Origin: Nostoc parmelioides FACHB-3921
Lineage (GTDB): Bacteria > Cyanobacteriota > Cyanobacteriia > Cyanobacteriales > Nostocaceae
Direction of reading: 5' to 3'
NCBI RefSeq assembly: GCF_014696625.1
Contig: NZ_JACJQL010000029.1
Coordinates: 1 to 64,000 of the forward strand
DNA length: 64,000 nucleotides
This document shows positions 18,253 to 27,048 of this stretch, one piece after another. Every line of letters begins with the position of its first letter. Position 1 is the stretch's first letter. The position numbers and the translations under genes were made by a program. The notes below the pieces were generated by a model. That model saw only the letters and a program-made list of their open reading frames with translations, made no database searches and was not told the origin of the DNA.

Positions 18253-18621
18253 TTATTCGACTGCTGTCAAACTTTCAGATTTTTTACCTAATGAAGTACT
18301 GGCAAGAAAACTAGAAATAGCAAAAAGCATCCAACCCACACATACCTGCTTCTTTGTTTGCCAATCTTGTCTGTTATTGATGGTAGGAATTGGTTGACTA
18401 TTCATCTCTAATTTCCAACAAGTCGCGGCACCTATACCAAACAATACAGCACCGACGATAGAGGAAATTGTCACAGTTCTAAATATCCAGTAAGCAAAAT
18501 TTTGTTCCATCCGTAAACGCCTGACGGCACGGCGATTACGAATCGTACTTAGTTCATCTTTGTTCAGACTGAGTGGAGCTAGTGGATAGGTTATTTGTTG
18601 ATTTCCCATCATTTTTGTCAC
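18253..18621 (-). CDS. Membrane protein of unknown function
   Basis: 122 residues, with a basic N-terminal region (RNRRAVRRLRMEQN) and two hydrophobic helices at about residues 47-70 and 92-112. GTG at 18621 is chosen because AAGGAG lies seven bases upstream; ATG codons at residues 4 and 5 are alternatives. The topology suggests the cytosolic basic segment lies against the membrane. No family is recognised. It is divergent from ppsA and isolated. Confidence 0.7.
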   Translation of the reverse strand: MTKMMGNQQITYPLAPLSLNKDELSTIRNRRAVRRLRMEQNFAYWIFRTVTISSIVGAVLFGIGAATCWKLEMNSQPIPTINNRQDWQTKKQVCVGWMLFAISSFLASTSLGKKSESLTAVE

Positions 18622-19162
18622 CTAATATCTCCTTCTACGTCATATATGATATCCGTAACTCTGGTTATATATAAACTTTCGTCGGAGATAAATTATCAAG
18701 TAAATATCAAGATAAAAAGTTTAAACAACTGCTGGTTTTGGAAGCAAATACCCAAAGATATAAGTAGGACAGCATAAATATTTGGAGTCGAGAATAGTCA
18801 GGTATGCTGAAGGAATGAGGAGGGATGATTCTAGTTCATCTTTCTTAACTAAGATAGTTTTGTTGTTGGACGGCCTACTTACTTAAGAAAGAGATTTGAT
18901 TATTACAAAAATATAAATATCTGTAGGAATACTGGAACCATAGTTTTGGTTTGTTTACGAATCTTGAAGACATGGTGTGAAAAACCAAAATCTATTTTTT
19001 TTTGCTATGGTGATCCCAAAGGAATTATTAAGCACACAGCGAAGTATAAACAGTATTGATCGTGTTAGTGGTGCTGTGATGGCGTTCTGTCCGACCGCCG
19101 AAGTAACAAAAATAAAAAACTAATTCTCCAGAACCAAAGCATTAATCAGGGAGGTAATACTG
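18622..19162. other. Long leader region of ppsA
   Basis: 541 bases between the divergent membrane-protein gene and ppsA. It contains TTTTGGTTT (18944-18952) and AAACCAAAA (18982-18990), an inverted repeat whose right arm is followed by nine T (about 18995-19003). This is terminator- or attenuator-like, about 160 bases before ppsA. No frame is supported. Confidence 0.5.
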
Positions 19163-21622
19163 ATGGTGACAGTATCTCAAAACACTTTGGCAAAATGTTC
19201 TCAAGAGGAATCGTTGGTTCTCTGGCTGGATAAAGTTGGCATTAAAGATATTGCCTTAGTGGGTGGTAAAAATGCCTCTTTGGGGGAAATGATTCAGCAA
19301 CTGACACCCAAAGGTGTGAACGTACCGACAGGATTTGCTACTACTGCTTACGCTTATCGTTATTTCATCCAATCGGCTGGGTTAGAAGCCAAGTTACGGG
19401 AACTGTTTGCAGATTTGGATGTGGAGGATGTGAGAAATTTACAAGAACGGGGACTCAAAGCGCGATCGCTCCTCATGCACACCCCATTTCCTGTAGAATT
19501 ACAACAGGCGATCGCCTCTGCTTATGAAAGTTTGTGTAAGCAGTACAATCCTGACACAGATGTCGCCGTCCGTTCCAGCGCCACAGCCGAAGACTTACCA
19601 GATGCGAGTTTCGCTGGACAACAAGAAACTTATCTCAATGTAGTTGGCGCAGAAGAAGTATTAGCAGCTTGTCATAAATGCTTTGCTTCCCTATTTACAG
19701 ACCGTGCCATTTCCTATCGCCATACTAAAGGATTTGATCACTTTAGTGTCGCCTTGGCTGTGGGTGTGCAGAAAATGGTACGTTCTGACCTAGCCACCTC
19801 TGGGGTGATGTTTTCCATTGACACAGAAACAGGTTTTAAAGATGCAGCCTTAATTACAGCAGCCTACGGTTTAGGTGAAAACGTTGTCCAAGGCACAGTT
19901 AATCCAGATGAATATTGTGTATTTAAGCCGACATTAAAAGCAGGATTTAAACCAATTATTGATAAAGAATTAGGTAGTAAAGAATTAAGAATGGTCTACG
20001 ATGAAGGCTCTCAATCTACTAAAAATGAACCCGTATCAATAGTAGAACAAAATAAATTTGCTCTCAGTGACGCAGACATTTTACAACTGGCTCATTGGGC
20101 TTGTTTAATTGAAGACCATTATTCTCAAGCCCACGGTAGTTACACCCCAATGGATATTGAATGGGCAAAAGATGGCATCACCAACCAACTTTTTGTAGTG
20201 CAAGCACGTCCAGAAACGGTGCAGTCCCAGAAGAATGGGAATGTGTTGCGGAGTTATCGCTTGGGACTGGGGACTGGGGAGAAAACACAGAATATATCAC
20301 GCCTCCCCCTCGTTACTGGGCGCGCCATTGGTGAAGCCATTAGCCAAGGGAAAGCGCGGGTAATTTTAGATGCCAAACAAATAGAAGAATTCCAAGCCGG
20401 GGAAGTTTTGGTGACGGAGAGAACTGACCCTGATTGGGAACCAATTATGAAACGTGCCAGTGCAATTATTACTAACTCTGGTGGTCGTACTTGTCATGCG
20501 GCAATTATCGCACGGGAATTGGGAGTGCCGGCGATCGTTGGCTGTGGTAACGCTACGCAGGTTTTAACAACTGGACAAGAGGTGACTGTTTCTTGTGCGG
20601 AGGGCGAGGAAGGTAAAGTTTATCCTGGGTTATTACCTTTTGAAGTCAAAGAAGTTCCCTTAGAAAACTTACCCCGCACCCATACCCAAATCTTGATGAA
20701 TGTGGGTAATCCCCAAGAAGCGTTTAGTTTATCGGCAATTCCCAATGATGGTGTTGGTTTAGCCCGGACGGAGTTTATCATTGCTAACCAAATTCAAGTC
20801 CATCCTTTGGCATTGATTCACTACGACAAATTAGCGGATGCAGAACAAAAAGCCAAAGTTGCGGCTATCACCGCCACGTATGATGATAAACCCCAATATT
20901 TCGTCGATAAATTAGCCCAAGGTGTGGGCAGAATTGCCGCAGCCTTTTATCCCAAACCTGTAATTGTGCGAATGTCCGATTTTAAGAGTAATGAATATCG
21001 CAACCTTGCAGGGGGTTCCCAATTTGAACCAGACGAAGAAAACCCGATGCTGGGCTGGCGGGGGGCTGCACGTTATTATGATCCAGGTTACAGAGAAGGT
21101 TTTGCTTTAGAATGCCATGCTATCAAGCGGGTGCGAGATGAGATGGGGTTAACTAACGTTATTCCCATGATTCCTTTCTGTCGCACACCAGAGGAGGGAC
21201 GCTTGGTTTTAGCAGAGATGGCAAAACATAATTTAAAACAAGGTGTTAACGACTTGCAGGTTTATGTAATGTGCGAGTTACCAAGTAACGTCATCTTGGC
21301 CGAACAGTTTGCAGAGGTGTTCGACGGTTTCTCCATTGGTTCCAACGACCTGACTCAGCTGACACTAGGATTAGATAGAGATTCAGCTTTAGTCGCTCGA
21401 CTATTTGACGAACGTAGCCCAGCTGTGAAACAAATGGTGAAAATGGCGATCGCCTCTGCAAAAAAACAACGCCGCAAAATCGGCATCTGTGGACAAGCAC
21501 CAAGCGATTACCCGGAATTTGCCCAGTTTTTGGTAGAAGAGGGAATTGATTCTATTAGTCTCAATCCCGACTCTGTATTAAAAACGATGCTGGAAATAGC
21601 TAAGGTGGAACAGCAAAGCTGA
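19163..21622 (+). CDS. ppsA: Phosphoenolpyruvate synthase
   Basis: 819-residue enzyme converting pyruvate, ATP and water to PEP, AMP and phosphate. N-terminal ATP-grasp domain: GGKNASLGEM near residue 33 and SSATAEDLPDASFAGQQET near 136. The swivelling phosphohistidine domain has GGRTCHAAIIAREL with His445. The C-terminal PEP-binding barrel has IGSNDLTQLTLGLDRDS and the GICGQAPSDYP catalytic Cys motif. The start follows GGGAGGT seven bases upstream. The linker between the first two domains (residues about 367-373) is encoded by GGGACTGGGGACTGGGG, an STRR unit inside the frame. It is monocistronic with a long leader. Confidence 0.95.
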   Translation: MVTVSQNTLAKCSQEESLVLWLDKVGIKDIALVGGKNASLGEMIQQLTPKGVNVPTGFATTAYAYRYFIQSAGLEAKLRELFADLDVEDVRNLQERGLKARSLLMHTPFPVELQQAIASAYESLCKQYNPDTDVAVRSSATAEDLPDASFAGQQETYLNVVGAEEVLAACHKCFASLFTDRAISYRHTKGFDHFSVALAVGVQKMVRSDLATSGVMFSIDTETGFKDAALITAAYGLGENVVQGTVNPDEYCVFKPTLKAGFKPIIDKELGSKELRMVYDEGSQSTKNEPVSIVEQNKFALSDADILQLAHWACLIEDHYSQAHGSYTPMDIEWAKDGITNQLFVVQARPETVQSQKNGNVLRSYRLGLGTGEKTQNISRLPLVTGRAIGEAISQGKARVILDAKQIEEFQAGEVLVTERTDPDWEPIMKRASAIITNSGGRTCHAAIIARELGVPAIVGCGNATQVLTTGQEVTVSCAEGEEGKVYPGLLPFEVKEVPLENLPRTHTQILMNVGNPQEAFSLSAIPNDGVGLARTEFIIANQIQVHPLALIHYDKLADAEQKAKVAAITATYDDKPQYFVDKLAQGVGRIAAAFYPKPVIVRMSDFKSNEYRNLAGGSQFEPDEENPMLGWRGAARYYDPGYREGFALECHAIKRVRDEMGLTNVIPMIPFCRTPEEGRLVLAEMAKHNLKQGVNDLQVYVMCELPSNVILAEQFAEVFDGFSIGSNDLTQLTLGLDRDSALVARLFDERSPAVKQMVKMAIASAKKQRRKIGICGQAPSDYPEFAQFLVEEGIDSISLNPDSVLKTMLEIAKVEQQS

Positions 21623-21638
21623 GGCAAGAGGTAAATCA

Positions 21639-21677
21639 ATTCAAAATTCAAAATTCAAAATTCAAAATTCAAAATTA
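21639..21677. repeat. AATTCAA heptamer array
   Basis: Five tandem AATTCAA units between the convergent ppsA and FRP genes. The same unit recurs at 23371-23417, 27183-27245, 30361-30401 and 46879-46914. Confidence 0.85.
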
Positions 21678-21700
21678 CAGAATTGCTTACTCAGCAAAAT

Positions 21701-22027
21701 TTACATCCTAGCCAAGGCTGACACTTTGGAAAGCTTGTCTTTAGATAACCCTTCCAGTTCGTTGACATGAAGCCAGCCATCTTTGACTAACCCAGCAAAG
21801 ACAAACAACAGAGCCGAGTATTGGTAATCATATTTACCCTCGATTTCATGCCTTCTAGCACTCAAGAAATCGTGTAATTGCCAAAGCTCGTCCAACTCTA
21901 CAAGTGTGCTGGCTTCCTTTTGAACCTGTTTCAGCAAAGCCTCAATCTCTCGCTTGTAAGCTTGATCAAAGGCTGTTCTAGCTATCTTCTTCTCAATATC
22001 AGTCCACTCGGCTTCACTCACGTGCAT
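21701..22027 (-). CDS. frp: Fluorescence recovery protein
   Basis: 108-residue helical protein that binds the activated (red) orange carotenoid protein, speeds its return to the orange form and detaches it from the phycobilisome. The conserved patch LWQLHDFLSARRHEIEGKYD (about residues 48-67), with the basic/aromatic surface used for OCP binding, and the ending KVSALARM match Synechocystis FRP closely. It lies 112 bases downstream of ocp on the same strand, the classic OCP-FRP order. A GAGCGC...GCGCTC hairpin in the gap may lower FRP expression relative to OCP. Confidence 0.95.
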   Translation of the reverse strand: MHVSEAEWTDIEKKIARTAFDQAYKREIEALLKQVQKEASTLVELDELWQLHDFLSARRHEIEGKYDYQYSALLFVFAGLVKDGWLHVNELEGLSKDKLSKVSALARM

Positions 22028-22074
22028 GACTCAATCTTAAACTGGTGTATTAATTGCGTTTGCTCAGAATAATT

Positions 22075-22100
22075 GAGCGCCCTTGGTTAAGAGAGCGCTC
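22075..22100 (-). terminator. Hairpin between ocp and frp
   Basis: GAGCGC and GCGCTC arms with inner CTT/AAG pairing. On the transcribed strand it is followed only by AATTATTCT, so it is a weak terminator or processing hairpin. It may allow partial read-through from ocp into frp. Confidence 0.5.
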
Positions 22101-22139
22101 ACCGCGATAATTTATTTTTTAGTTTTTTGTTATTTTCCC

Positions 22140-23099
22140 TTAGCGAACCAAGTTTAAAAGTTCTTTGGGAGAGGCTAACAAGTCAATAGCTACAAAAAAG
22201 ATTTTACCTTGGGGGTTGAGCAAGAAGCGCCAAGCCATGTTCATCCCTACTGCTGCACCAAACCAAGGGGTCTGAACTTTACCTGTTACTTTCACCTGAG
22301 TGTAACCATCCTCTGCGGGTTCAGCTACACCGCGCTCTGGGAGCAAGTTAAGGTTCTGGCATTCTTCACGGAAGAACCGCAGAATTGCATCCTTACCAAC
22401 AATTGGTCTTTGGAAGGGAGGCTGCAAAGCTCCATCCTCCACGAACAACTTGATCAGTTCATCAAAGTCATTGGCGTTCAAGTTGTTCATGTAATTCAAC
22501 ACGGTGGAATTATTAATTCCCTCGATGGAGACTTGAACACGCTGGGAAATATCTTTAGGTGCAACTAATGGTTCAGCAACTCTTGTATAGCCGCCTAGTT
22601 TAGCTGCATCAAATCCCATGTCTACAACAGAACTGCGGAGGACGGTAATCTGTTGTCCTTGATCCAGACTTTTCAAGGTTTCCAATACTGCATTAGCATT
22701 GGCTGAGAGCTGATAGCCAGCAGGAATTGGTGCAACAACACCTTGCTCCATCCATTCTCCCAGTTGATTCCAAAAACCTAGCTTGATATTAGGCGACCAA
22801 GTAGCATAGGTGCGGCAAATGGGCGTATCTGTGTGATTTGCCAAATCGCACATAACCTGAGTTTGTTCTTCAAAGGTCATTTCTTTGATTTGCTTGAGAA
22901 TGCCTTCTGCAAACTGCATACTAGCTGCACCAGGGGCTGCAACAGTAATGGTTTTGCCCATCTCTAAGAAAGCGAACCATGTCCATGCCAGTTGATCTTC
23001 TGCACTGAGTTGGTTGAATCGTGCAGTCAGCGCTGGCACTGCATCAGCCTGTAATGTGTTGGGGAAGATACGACGGGCGGAATCGATAGTAATTGCCAT
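22140..23099 (-). CDS. ocp: Orange carotenoid protein
   Basis: 319-residue full-length OCP: an N-terminal helical carotenoid-binding domain (residues about 15-165), a linker, and a C-terminal NTF2-like domain (about 190-319). Blue-green light drives the carotenoid into the N-domain and the red form quenches phycobilisome energy. Conserved are Arg155 in ITVLRSSVVDMGF, Trp110 in LGFW, the carotenoid-holding Tyr in GGYTRVAEP and Trp in NMAWRFLLN. Residue 44 is Phe (WFAFLEMG, codon TTC) where Synechocystis has Tyr. Length and ending (LASPKELLNLVR) are normal. The frp gene follows on the same strand. Confidence 0.97.
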   Translation of the reverse strand: MAITIDSARRIFPNTLQADAVPALTARFNQLSAEDQLAWTWFAFLEMGKTITVAAPGAASMQFAEGILKQIKEMTFEEQTQVMCDLANHTDTPICRTYATWSPNIKLGFWNQLGEWMEQGVVAPIPAGYQLSANANAVLETLKSLDQGQQITVLRSSVVDMGFDAAKLGGYTRVAEPLVAPKDISQRVQVSIEGINNSTVLNYMNNLNANDFDELIKLFVEDGALQPPFQRPIVGKDAILRFFREECQNLNLLPERGVAEPAEDGYTQVKVTGKVQTPWFGAAVGMNMAWRFLLNPQGKIFFVAIDLLASPKELLNLVR

Positions 23100-23370
23100 A
23101 CAGAGAGCTACCTAGCGAAGTTTTTACCTGACAAGAGGCGAAGCAAAAAGTTTCAGAGGATACAGTTTTGCTCCTGTGTTTAAAAGTATCACAAAAGTTT
23201 GCATAAATTAAAAAAACTTTACACTCTTCTCAAGAGCTTGGCTTAATAAAAAGCTGTAGCTATTGAATAGTCTACTCTTCAGCCCTCAATCCTCGCTCAA
23301 TTCTCGTTTACGGAAAATGCTTATCTGTAAATTCTTTAGTTTGGTAGGGCGCGTCAAGTCGCTTCGCTCC

Positions 23371-23417
23371 AATTCAAAATTCAAAATTCAAAATTCAAAA
23401 TTCAAAATTCAAAATTA
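23371..23417. repeat. AATTCAA heptamer array
   Basis: Six tandem AATTCAA units, the longest array of this unit in the window. It lies upstream of the IS-end-like hairpin and the PMT gene. Confidence 0.85.
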
Positions 23418-23420
23418 AAG

Positions 23421-23457
23421 ACCCCACGGATAAATCCGGGGGCTTGTATCCTTTTTT
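23421..23457. mobile_element. Possible relic end of an IS200/IS605-type element
   Basis: ACCCCACGGATAAATCCGGGGG forms a hairpin with one bulge and is followed by CTTGTATCC and six T. From memory, hairpins of this composition occur at ends of TnpB-bearing elements in cyanobacteria. No tnpA or tnpB frame is present, so at most this is a solo end; it may simply be a terminator-like hairpin. Confidence 0.3.
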
Positions 23458-23524
23458 GTTCGGTCAAAAGTCAACGGTCAAGACAGTTTTATACTAATGA
23501 CTATTGACTAATGACTATTGACTA

Positions 23525-24985
23525 ATGACTAAAAATTGGTATCGAATTGGCTTGGTCGGTATATTTTTACTGTCCCTGTCCTTACGGTTTTGGGGACTAG
23601 ATAGATTTAATACTCTCGTATTTGATGAAATTTACTACGCTAAATTTGGTCACAACTATCTCAACTACATACCATTTTTCGATGCTCATCCACCTTTAGG
23701 CAAATATATGATTGCTATGGGAATGTGGCTGAGTAGCTATATTCCTTTGTGGACAGAGGGCGTAAATGGATTAACTGGTGCATTGCGGTCTCCTGGGAGT
23801 TATCGTTGGGTGAATGCTTTATCTGGCTCATTTATTCCGCTAATTATTGCCAATATCGCCTATCACATCAGTTATCGACGCAGCTTTGCTTTAATTGCTG
23901 GTTTATTCACAGCTTGCGATGGTTTGTTTATTGTGGAATCTCGTTATGCCCTCATCAATATTTATATTGTTGTATTTGGATTATTGGGGCAATGGTTATT
24001 CTTATTAGCATTAACTAGTCAAAGGCAGAGACGTAATTTATATTTAGTCATAGCTGGTATGGCTTTTGGTTGTGCAGTTGCCACAAAATGGAATGGTTTA
24101 TTTTATTTAGCAGGTATTTATTTAATTTGGAGTATAGGTTGGATTTGGAAATTCGTTACATCTGAATATCAACCAAGAGATAATTCTGTTGATGTAGAAC
24201 CTATTAGCCTTCAGACTTCACTATATAATATAACACAAATCAATATTGGACAAATTATATTTTTCTTAGGGATTATCCCCACTGTAATTTATAGTTTGAT
24301 TTGGATACCGCATTTACAAATAAATCCTAAGTTTGGATTTATTCAAGTACATCAAGAAATATTAGGCTTTCATGAACGTCTTGACGGTAATACGGCTCAA
24401 GTACATCCTTACTGCGCTGCTTGGTATAAATGGCCTTTGATGATTCGGCCAATGGCATATTATTATCAAACGGCTCAAAGTGTTAATGATCCATTACCTG
24501 TCTTAGGGCCGCCTTTGCCTAGTGGTGCGGGGAAAGTGATTTATGATGTTCATGCAATGGGGAATCCTTTTTTATGGTGGTTTGGCGTGGCTGCATTATT
24601 ATTTTTACTGGGGATGCTGATAGCAAAAGTAATGATTCCTTTGGTAAAAGAAAAGCGCCTATCTTTACCAGAAAAACTTTCTGTTGATACTTGGATTGCT
24701 TTATATATAGTCTGGAATTACGCTATTAATTTATTACCTTGGACGATAGTATCACGGTGCGTTTTTATCTATCATTACATGACAGGTGTAGTGTTTGCAT
24801 TTTTAGCGATCGCCTGGTTTGTTGATCAATGTCTGCGTAGTTATTATCGCCCATTGCGGATTGTCGGTGTGACGATTTCCTTTGTAATTGTTGCTGCGCT
24901 TATTTTTTGGCTACCCGTTTATTTAGGGTTACCTCTTTCTCCTGAGGGTTACAAAATGCGGATGTGGTTTAAATCTTGGGTTTAG
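23525..24985 (+). CDS. PMT-family (dolichyl/undecaprenyl-phosphate-mannose) glycosyltransferase
   Basis: 486-residue polytopic membrane GT-C enzyme. The first external loop holds the FDEIYYAKFG Asp-Glu pair and DAHPPLGKYMIA, the catalytic-loop signatures of protein O-mannosyltransferases and related lipid-carrier-dependent enzymes. A second loop motif, SRYALINIY, and about ten hydrophobic helices follow. The large loop with FHERLDGNTAQVHPYCAAWYKWP and the segment after it is the usual PMT C-terminal region. It transfers a sugar from a polyprenyl-phosphate donor to an exported acceptor; the acceptor (protein or glycan) is unknown. Start ATG at 23525, overlapping the last TGACTAA repeat unit. 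Confidence 0.85.
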   Translation: MTKNWYRIGLVGIFLLSLSLRFWGLDRFNTLVFDEIYYAKFGHNYLNYIPFFDAHPPLGKYMIAMGMWLSSYIPLWTEGVNGLTGALRSPGSYRWVNALSGSFIPLIIANIAYHISYRRSFALIAGLFTACDGLFIVESRYALINIYIVVFGLLGQWLFLLALTSQRQRRNLYLVIAGMAFGCAVATKWNGLFYLAGIYLIWSIGWIWKFVTSEYQPRDNSVDVEPISLQTSLYNITQINIGQIIFFLGIIPTVIYSLIWIPHLQINPKFGFIQVHQEILGFHERLDGNTAQVHPYCAAWYKWPLMIRPMAYYYQTAQSVNDPLPVLGPPLPSGAGKVIYDVHAMGNPFLWWFGVAALLFLLGMLIAKVMIPLVKEKRLSLPEKLSVDTWIALYIVWNYAINLLPWTIVSRCVFIYHYMTGVVFAFLAIAWFVDQCLRSYYRPLRIVGVTISFVIVAALIFWLPVYLGLPLSPEGYKMRMWFKSWV

Positions 24986-24990
24986 TCTGC

Positions 24991-25059
24991 ACTGTAGAGA
25001 CGTTGCATACAACGTCTCTACATTATTTATTGGGCGCAACTTCATAGAGAATTGGTATA
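24991..25059. repeat. Dispersed hairpin repeat A, copy 2
   Basis: ACTGTAGAGACGTTGCATAC, AACGTCTCTACATTATTTATT, GGGCGCAACTTCATAGAGAAT, TGGTATA: about 90 percent the same as 5051-5119. It follows the PMT gene and precedes the histidine kinase gene by about 110 bases. Confidence 0.85.
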
Positions 25060-25172
25060 ATCTGATTTAATTTTAGAAAATATCTAAGTATCTGTAGAGT
25101 GGTCATTACCCACCCTACGTATATCTTATAAAGAGAATATTAGTTTTATAGCCAAATCACAAGTTAATATAA

Positions 25173-26288
25173 ATGCTAGCCCGGCGAACTAAATTACTAT
25201 CCCAAAACTCATTTTTGGTAAAAGCCTCAGTCATCTTAGGGCTATTGATCACAGTGATATCTATGGAGTTTTCTACGCCAACAGAATATGTATTTGGGTA
25301 TCTTTATACTGGGACAATTCTGTTAGCTAATCACTGGTTTGGACGTATAGCAACTTTATCGACGACATTTATTGCTGTATTTTTAACAATTCTTAATATT
25401 TGGCTTCCAGATAATGAAGTGATTAGGTTTCCTACAGTTGCTAGTCGGACGATCGCCTGTATGTCCTTGATTGTAACAGGAATTTTAAGCGATCGCCTGC
25501 GTCGTTCTCAAGAAGCGATCGCCCTCACTCGTGCCACAATAGAATCACAGGAAGAATTAGTGAGACTGCGGGAAGATTTTGCTTCCACTCTCACCCACGA
25601 TTTGAAAACACCGCTTTTGGGTGCTATTGAAACTCTCAAAGCTGTTCAACAAGAAAAATTTGGTGCGGTATCATCAGCACAGCAGCCGGTGTTAGCCACA
25701 ATTATCCGCAGCCATCAAACTTCTCTACAACTCCTAGAAACTTTATTAGATATCTATCGCAATGATACAGAAGGTCTAGAGCTAAATTTAATTCCTGTGG
25801 ATTTAACCACCTTGGCAGAGGAAGCAGCGAGTACACTAATTGATTTGGCTGCTAGTCGGCGAGTTCATATATCGTTTAATTATGGTGACTCTGATTGGCG
25901 GCGATCGCTGTGGGTAAAAGGTGATCCTCTACAATTGCAACGGGTGTTGTATAATCTCCTAGTCAATGCTATCAATCATTCTCGGCGGGGCGATCGTGTA
26001 GAGGTTATATTAGAAACCCAGGCCTCCTATCAAGTAGTAAAAATTTCCGATACTGGTGCAGGTATTCAAGCAGAACAGTTTCCTCATTTATTTGAACGAT
26101 TTTATCAAGGACATAGTGAACGCCAAGCCAAAGGTTCAGGTTTAGGACTTTATTTATCTCGACAAATTATTGCAGCTCATAACGGTATAATTTGGGCAGA
26201 GAATAGAGTTCCTACGGGTGCTATGTTTGCATTCAAATTGCCTGTTCTCCCATTTCAGCCCTCTTTATCTGCGTCGGATGGCTTCTAA
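25173..26288 (+). CDS. Membrane sensor histidine kinase
   Basis: 371 residues. Three or four N-terminal hydrophobic segments (residues about 12-110) have little periplasmic loop, so sensing is probably within the membrane. Then a DHp domain with phospho-acceptor His in FASTLTHDLKTPLLG (about residue 142), and an HATPase domain with NLLVNAINHS, ISDTGAGI and GSGLGLYLSRQ boxes. It overlaps the response regulator gene by 11 bases and so is translationally coupled to it. The stimulus is unknown; the phytochrome operon downstream is a possible functional neighbour. Confidence 0.92.
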   Translation: MLARRTKLLSQNSFLVKASVILGLLITVISMEFSTPTEYVFGYLYTGTILLANHWFGRIATLSTTFIAVFLTILNIWLPDNEVIRFPTVASRTIACMSLIVTGILSDRLRRSQEAIALTRATIESQEELVRLREDFASTLTHDLKTPLLGAIETLKAVQQEKFGAVSSAQQPVLATIIRSHQTSLQLLETLLDIYRNDTEGLELNLIPVDLTTLAEEAASTLIDLAASRRVHISFNYGDSDWRRSLWVKGDPLQLQRVLYNLLVNAINHSRRGDRVEVILETQASYQVVKISDTGAGIQAEQFPHLFERFYQGHSERQAKGSGLGLYLSRQIIAAHNGIIWAENRVPTGAMFAFKLPVLPFQPSLSASDGF

Positions 26289-27048
26289 CCCGGTAAAAAT
26301 TTTGTTGGTTGAAGATGATGAACTCTTTCGCTTAGGCTTGCGCGTGCGATTACAACAAGAAGCAGATTTAGAAATTATTGCTGAGGCTGAAGATGGTGAA
26401 ACAGCCCTTGATTTAATCAGGCAAAACTCTCTGGATGTGGTGTTATTAGATGTAGGATTACCAGGGTTGGGGGGAATAGAAGCTTGTAAACAAATTAAGC
26501 AGCAAAATCCTCAACTACCAATTTTAGTTTTGACTTCCCATTCCCAAAAACCGTTAATTTCTAAATTAATTGAAGCAGGCGCTCAAGGATATTGTCTCAA
26601 AGGAATTATAGCCGAAAAATTAGTATTGGCACTGCGTTCTGTAGCGGCTGGGGCTTCTTGGTGGGATGAAACTGCAACTAGGGAAATTCGCTCTTCAATT
26701 GAGTCTAGCCAGTCTCAACCGCCAGAACAAAATTTCACAAAATCTGATCACCCTTTAACTGGGCGTGAATTAGAAATTTTAGCTTTCCTTGTCAAGGGTA
26801 AAACGAATCAGGAAATTGCTACGGCACTCTACATTACCCCTGGAACAGTTAGAGTTCATGTTCATGCTATTCTACACAAATTAGAGGTTAGCGATCGCCA
26901 TCAAGCTGTAGTTGTTGCTTTACAAAAACGATTGATTCAAAAGGCGTTGCATAAATGCGGGATGAATTGGGACTTTTGTACAAAGCAGAATATTGATTCT
27001 TTGCGTCTTTGCGCCTACCCTTCGGGAACGCCAAGGGCGAATGCGTGA
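26278..27048 (+). CDS. NarL/LuxR-type response regulator
   Basis: 256 residues. Receiver domain (about 5-120) with the acidic pair in LLVEDDE, phospho-Asp in VVLLDVGLPG and Lys in QGYCLKG; C-terminal LuxR helix-turn-helix (about 165-225) in LTGRELEILAFLVKGKTNQE to ITPGTVRVHVHAIL. ATG 26278 lies inside the kinase gene's end, the cognate pair arrangement. The final 20 or so residues (after KALHKCGMNW) are encoded by a stretch resembling a dispersed repeat (TTTGCGTCTTTGCGCC... CCTTCGGGAACGCCAAGGGCG), so the tail is probably a non-conserved extension. Confidence 0.92.
   Translation: MASNPVKILLVEDDELFRLGLRVRLQQEADLEIIAEAEDGETALDLIRQNSLDVVLLDVGLPGLGGIEACKQIKQQNPQLPILVLTSHSQKPLISKLIEAGAQGYCLKGIIAEKLVLALRSVAAGASWWDETATREIRSSIESSQSQPPEQNFTKSDHPLTGRELEILAFLVKGKTNQEIATALYITPGTVRVHVHAILHKLEVSDRHQAVVVALQKRLIQKALHKCGMNWDFCTKQNIDSLRLCAYPSGTPRANA

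Larger units (their letters stand above)
23100..23524. other. Spacer with repeat array and IS-end-like hairpin
   Basis: 425 bases containing the ocp promoter, an AATTCAA array (23371-23417), a CCCCACGGAT/ATCCGGGGG hairpin (23421-23443) followed by CTTGTATCCTTTTTT, and TGACTAA-type heptamers just before the glycosyltransferase start. No gene is supported. Confidence 0.6.

Noticed and set aside
23371..23417. AATTCAA array as a possible CRISPR
   Set aside because: Period is seven bases with no spacers and no cas genes; it is a short tandem repeat.
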